This document shows, piece by piece, positions 62,536 through 64,000 of a DNA stretch of 64,000 bases. The translations under genes were made by a program, and so were the position numbers. Within the stretch, counting starts at the first letter, position 1. The number at the start of each line of letters is the position of its first letter. The notes under the pieces are model-generated. The model did no database searches and was not told the origin of the DNA. It worked only from the letters and a program-made list of their open reading frames with translations. This DNA is from Nitrospirales bacterium (GTDB lineage: Bacteria > Nitrospirota > Nitrospiria > Nitrospirales > UBA8639). Location of the stretch: the NCBI GenBank assembly GCA_029261355.1, contig JAJDBM010000058.1:124001-188000 (forward strand), written 5' to 3'.

Positions 62536-63466
62536 TATAATTATTCTCTTCTTGCTGACCTTTGGTGGGAGCTTGATGGATGGGAGCGAATCCGGAGGTC
62601 AACGGAGGTAGTCCTAGCGAATCTTCTCGCTTTTGAGGGAATTCGTTGAGCCGTTGTCCTTGGCCTTGTCAGTGGGTTAGCTCAGGGATATTTCGATGCC
62701 TTGCAGTTTGATAGGCAATTAGACATTGCCAGACGAATCTTTAGTGGTGGGAGGAGTCTGTGAGGATTGCGCAGGTCAGGTTGAAAAGAGGGATGACTTC
62801 AGGCTTAGATGCGGATCAGTTTGAGACTGAACGAGTGAATGTTGCGGCCGCGAGTCGTGTAACTTGAACGAGCCATGACACAGAGTGAACATGAGCTGAG
62901 TGTTCTGTTAGGGAGTAATTCTAGCAAAATTGAGAGGGGAACCATTCTCAGTGACCAGGTTTTTCCGCCGGAGATTCTAGCATGGCTACCTTGATACTTG
63001 GGGTAGCCATCCCACATCTTTCGAATCTCTTTAAATCGGAAACGGACTTTGTTGCTGCTGGCTTTGACCATTTTGGTCCATTACTTAACACTGAGGCGCT
63101 TGGCTTTGAATAAGCTCTTGCCGAAGTACAAGTCAAACAAGCTCTTGCCCAATATGAATAAACGTTTTTGTGGCGTTTAGGGAAGTGGAAGATGGGTTGA
63201 GTGTTGTGCGGACTGTGCGCGGTCAGCGTCTGGCAGAAGTCGAGCAAGTTGCTGCCTTGTATTTTGCATTATCCCTTGCGAATTTTTGTACTCAGGTTGG
63301 CGTGAACAGTGATATTGATGTTTCATTGTCAAGCGTAGCCTCTTCGACGCAGAGTTATCTCTTGCAGAAACACATCGCCTTTATCTTGTTTCAATTGTCC
63401 AACTCTACAACGTTCTTGGTGGAGGGTGGTCGTTTTATTCAGATGCCGTGTCCCCTGTTTCAGTAA
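62536..63466 (+). pseudogene. Decayed TolC/NodT-family outer-membrane efflux gene
   Basis: Successive plus frames give the C-terminal two thirds of an RND outer-membrane factor: YSLLADLWWELDGWERIRRS and AQGYFDALQFDRQLDIARRI, then VRLKRGMTSGLDADQFETER, then LERAMTQSEHELSVLLGSNS, then ALAEVQVKQALAQYE and AFREVEDGLSVVRTVRGQRL, ending LFQLSN. At least four in-frame stops and three frame changes interrupt it, and the first ~150 residues (lipobox and N-terminus) are absent. The order matches the family with no reordering. No RND pump or adaptor gene is adjacent. It is clearly inactive. Confidence 0.82.
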
Positions 63467-63630
63467 AAGGGTAGTGACAATTGAACATTTTTAATGCGAG
63501 TGTTGGGCCGAGGGCACGTACGAGCTTGTGATTGCTGTAAGAATAACGAAGAAACCATTGTTAGCCAGCTTCGTAAGCACGTGTTCGATGAAATGATGTT
63601 GGTCATGGTATAGCCTCTTTCGTTTGATGA

Positions 63631-64000
63631 TTACTCACAGTGACGGATGACACCAATAAGAATACCTTCCAGTTGAAATTCATCTTGAGGGGTCACAAAA
63701 ATAGAGTTCATTGTTGAATTGGCTGGACGAAGTTCTATGTGATTGTCTTTGCGATAGTACTTTTTAATGGTGGCTTCTTGGTTGAGTAGTGCGACGACGG
63801 TTTGGCCATTCTTTGCTGCGTCTTGCTTCCGAATGATGACTAAATCATTGGGGAGAATGCCATCCTCCTTCATCGATTCTCCTTTGACGCGAAGTGCAAA
63901 GGTTCTGTCGCTTGTGAGCATTGAGTGTGGAACTTCAACCAATTCTGTTTGGGGAATGGGTTCAATTGGACTTCCAGCGGCCACGATGCCGGCCATGGGT
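63631..64000 (-). CDS. lexA: LexA repressor, C-terminal part (N-terminus off the right edge)
   Basis: About 123 codons of the self-cleaving domain are visible. VAAGSPIEPIPQ contains the Ala-Gly cleavage site, VKGESMKEDGI has the catalytic Ser in GESM, and ATIKKYYRKDNHIEL has the Lys partner; PANSTMNSIFV and LEGILIGVIRHCE end the protein. RecA-stimulated cleavage of LexA starts the SOS response. Without the N-terminal winged helix a UmuD-like or phage repressor protein is the alternative. The frame passes the window edge. Confidence 0.85.
   Translation of the reverse strand, partial: PMAGIVAAGSPIEPIPQTELVEVPHSMLTSDRTFALRVKGESMKEDGILPNDLVIIRKQDAAKNGQTVVALLNQEATIKKYYRKDNHIELRPANSTMNSIFVTPQDEFQLEGILIGVIRHCE

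Noticed and set aside
62948-63247. A 99-codon reverse frame
   Set aside because: Antisense to the efflux pseudogene, whose plus-strand reading explains the region better.
1-64000. CRISPR array or intact insertion sequence
   Set aside because: No evenly spaced direct repeats, no transposase or integrase gene and no paired terminal repeats around a gene were seen.

Overview
The window reads as chromosomal DNA of moderate GC from a Gram-negative, respiring bacterium. It carries lipoproteins, periplasmic proteins, an outer-membrane efflux remnant, a membrane-anchored cytochrome c and a succinate dehydrogenase-like complex. The gene mix (paired DUF4398 lipoprotein and L,D-transpeptidase, SdhA/SdhB plus an HdrB-like CCG subunit beside citrate synthase, an orphan TAXI binding protein, SH3-and-anchor protein, nitrobindin-like protein) would fit a Nitrospira-like member of Nitrospirota. 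That is inference: no rRNA or other marker settles it. No tRNA, rRNA, CRISPR array or intact transposase was seen.

Layout. 1-7 kb: partial ArsR regulator, CBS protein, SH3 anchor protein, pyrophosphatase, cell-envelope pair, beta carbonic anhydrase, nitrobindin-like protein, SDR; two copies of a ~92 bp repeat sit beside gene starts. 7-16 kb: DUF2130 protein, trypsin-like protease, small unknown, GIY-YIG nuclease, MltF-like transglycosylase, phosphatase, TAXI protein, ATP-grasp enzyme. A 1.3 kb gene-poor stretch follows. 17-26 kb: IlvD, VOC protein, acetyltransferase, SGNH hydrolase, FAH hydrolase, then a three-gene set DUF169 / B12-binding radical SAM with a CCSEP tail / ATP-grasp ligase, the best candidate for an undescribed pathway. 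26-34 kb: small unknowns, a SET-domain methyltransferase, then a leftward run citrate synthase-SdhA-SdhB-HdrB-like-unknown-methyltransferase. 34-48 kb: His-rich periplasmic protein, a broken ferredoxin/metallo-hydrolase gene, a two-subunit Na+ symporter, DUF2891, a nucleotide-processing Rossmann protein, LipA, a large secreted repeat protein, MscS, DUF1499, DUF3422, alpha/beta hydrolase. 48-64 kb: cytochrome c, ThiD, MFS transporter, receiver-only regulator, exported dioxygenase, a MarR-SDR pair with a palindrome inside its promoter, DsbA-like and YceI proteins, a second O-methyltransferase, two membrane proteins, a TolC-type pseudogene and LexA at the right edge.

Working together: citrate synthase, succinate dehydrogenase, LipA and cytochrome c point to central carbon flow and respiration; IlvD and ThiD to self-sufficient biosynthesis; carbonic anhydrase to CO2/bicarbonate handling. 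At least three loci (35.3, 53.9 and 62.5 kb) are visibly decaying, so the accessory content is turning over. Starts were often moved downstream of the longest open frame to a codon with a Shine-Dalgarno (SD) sequence; this is stated where it matters.
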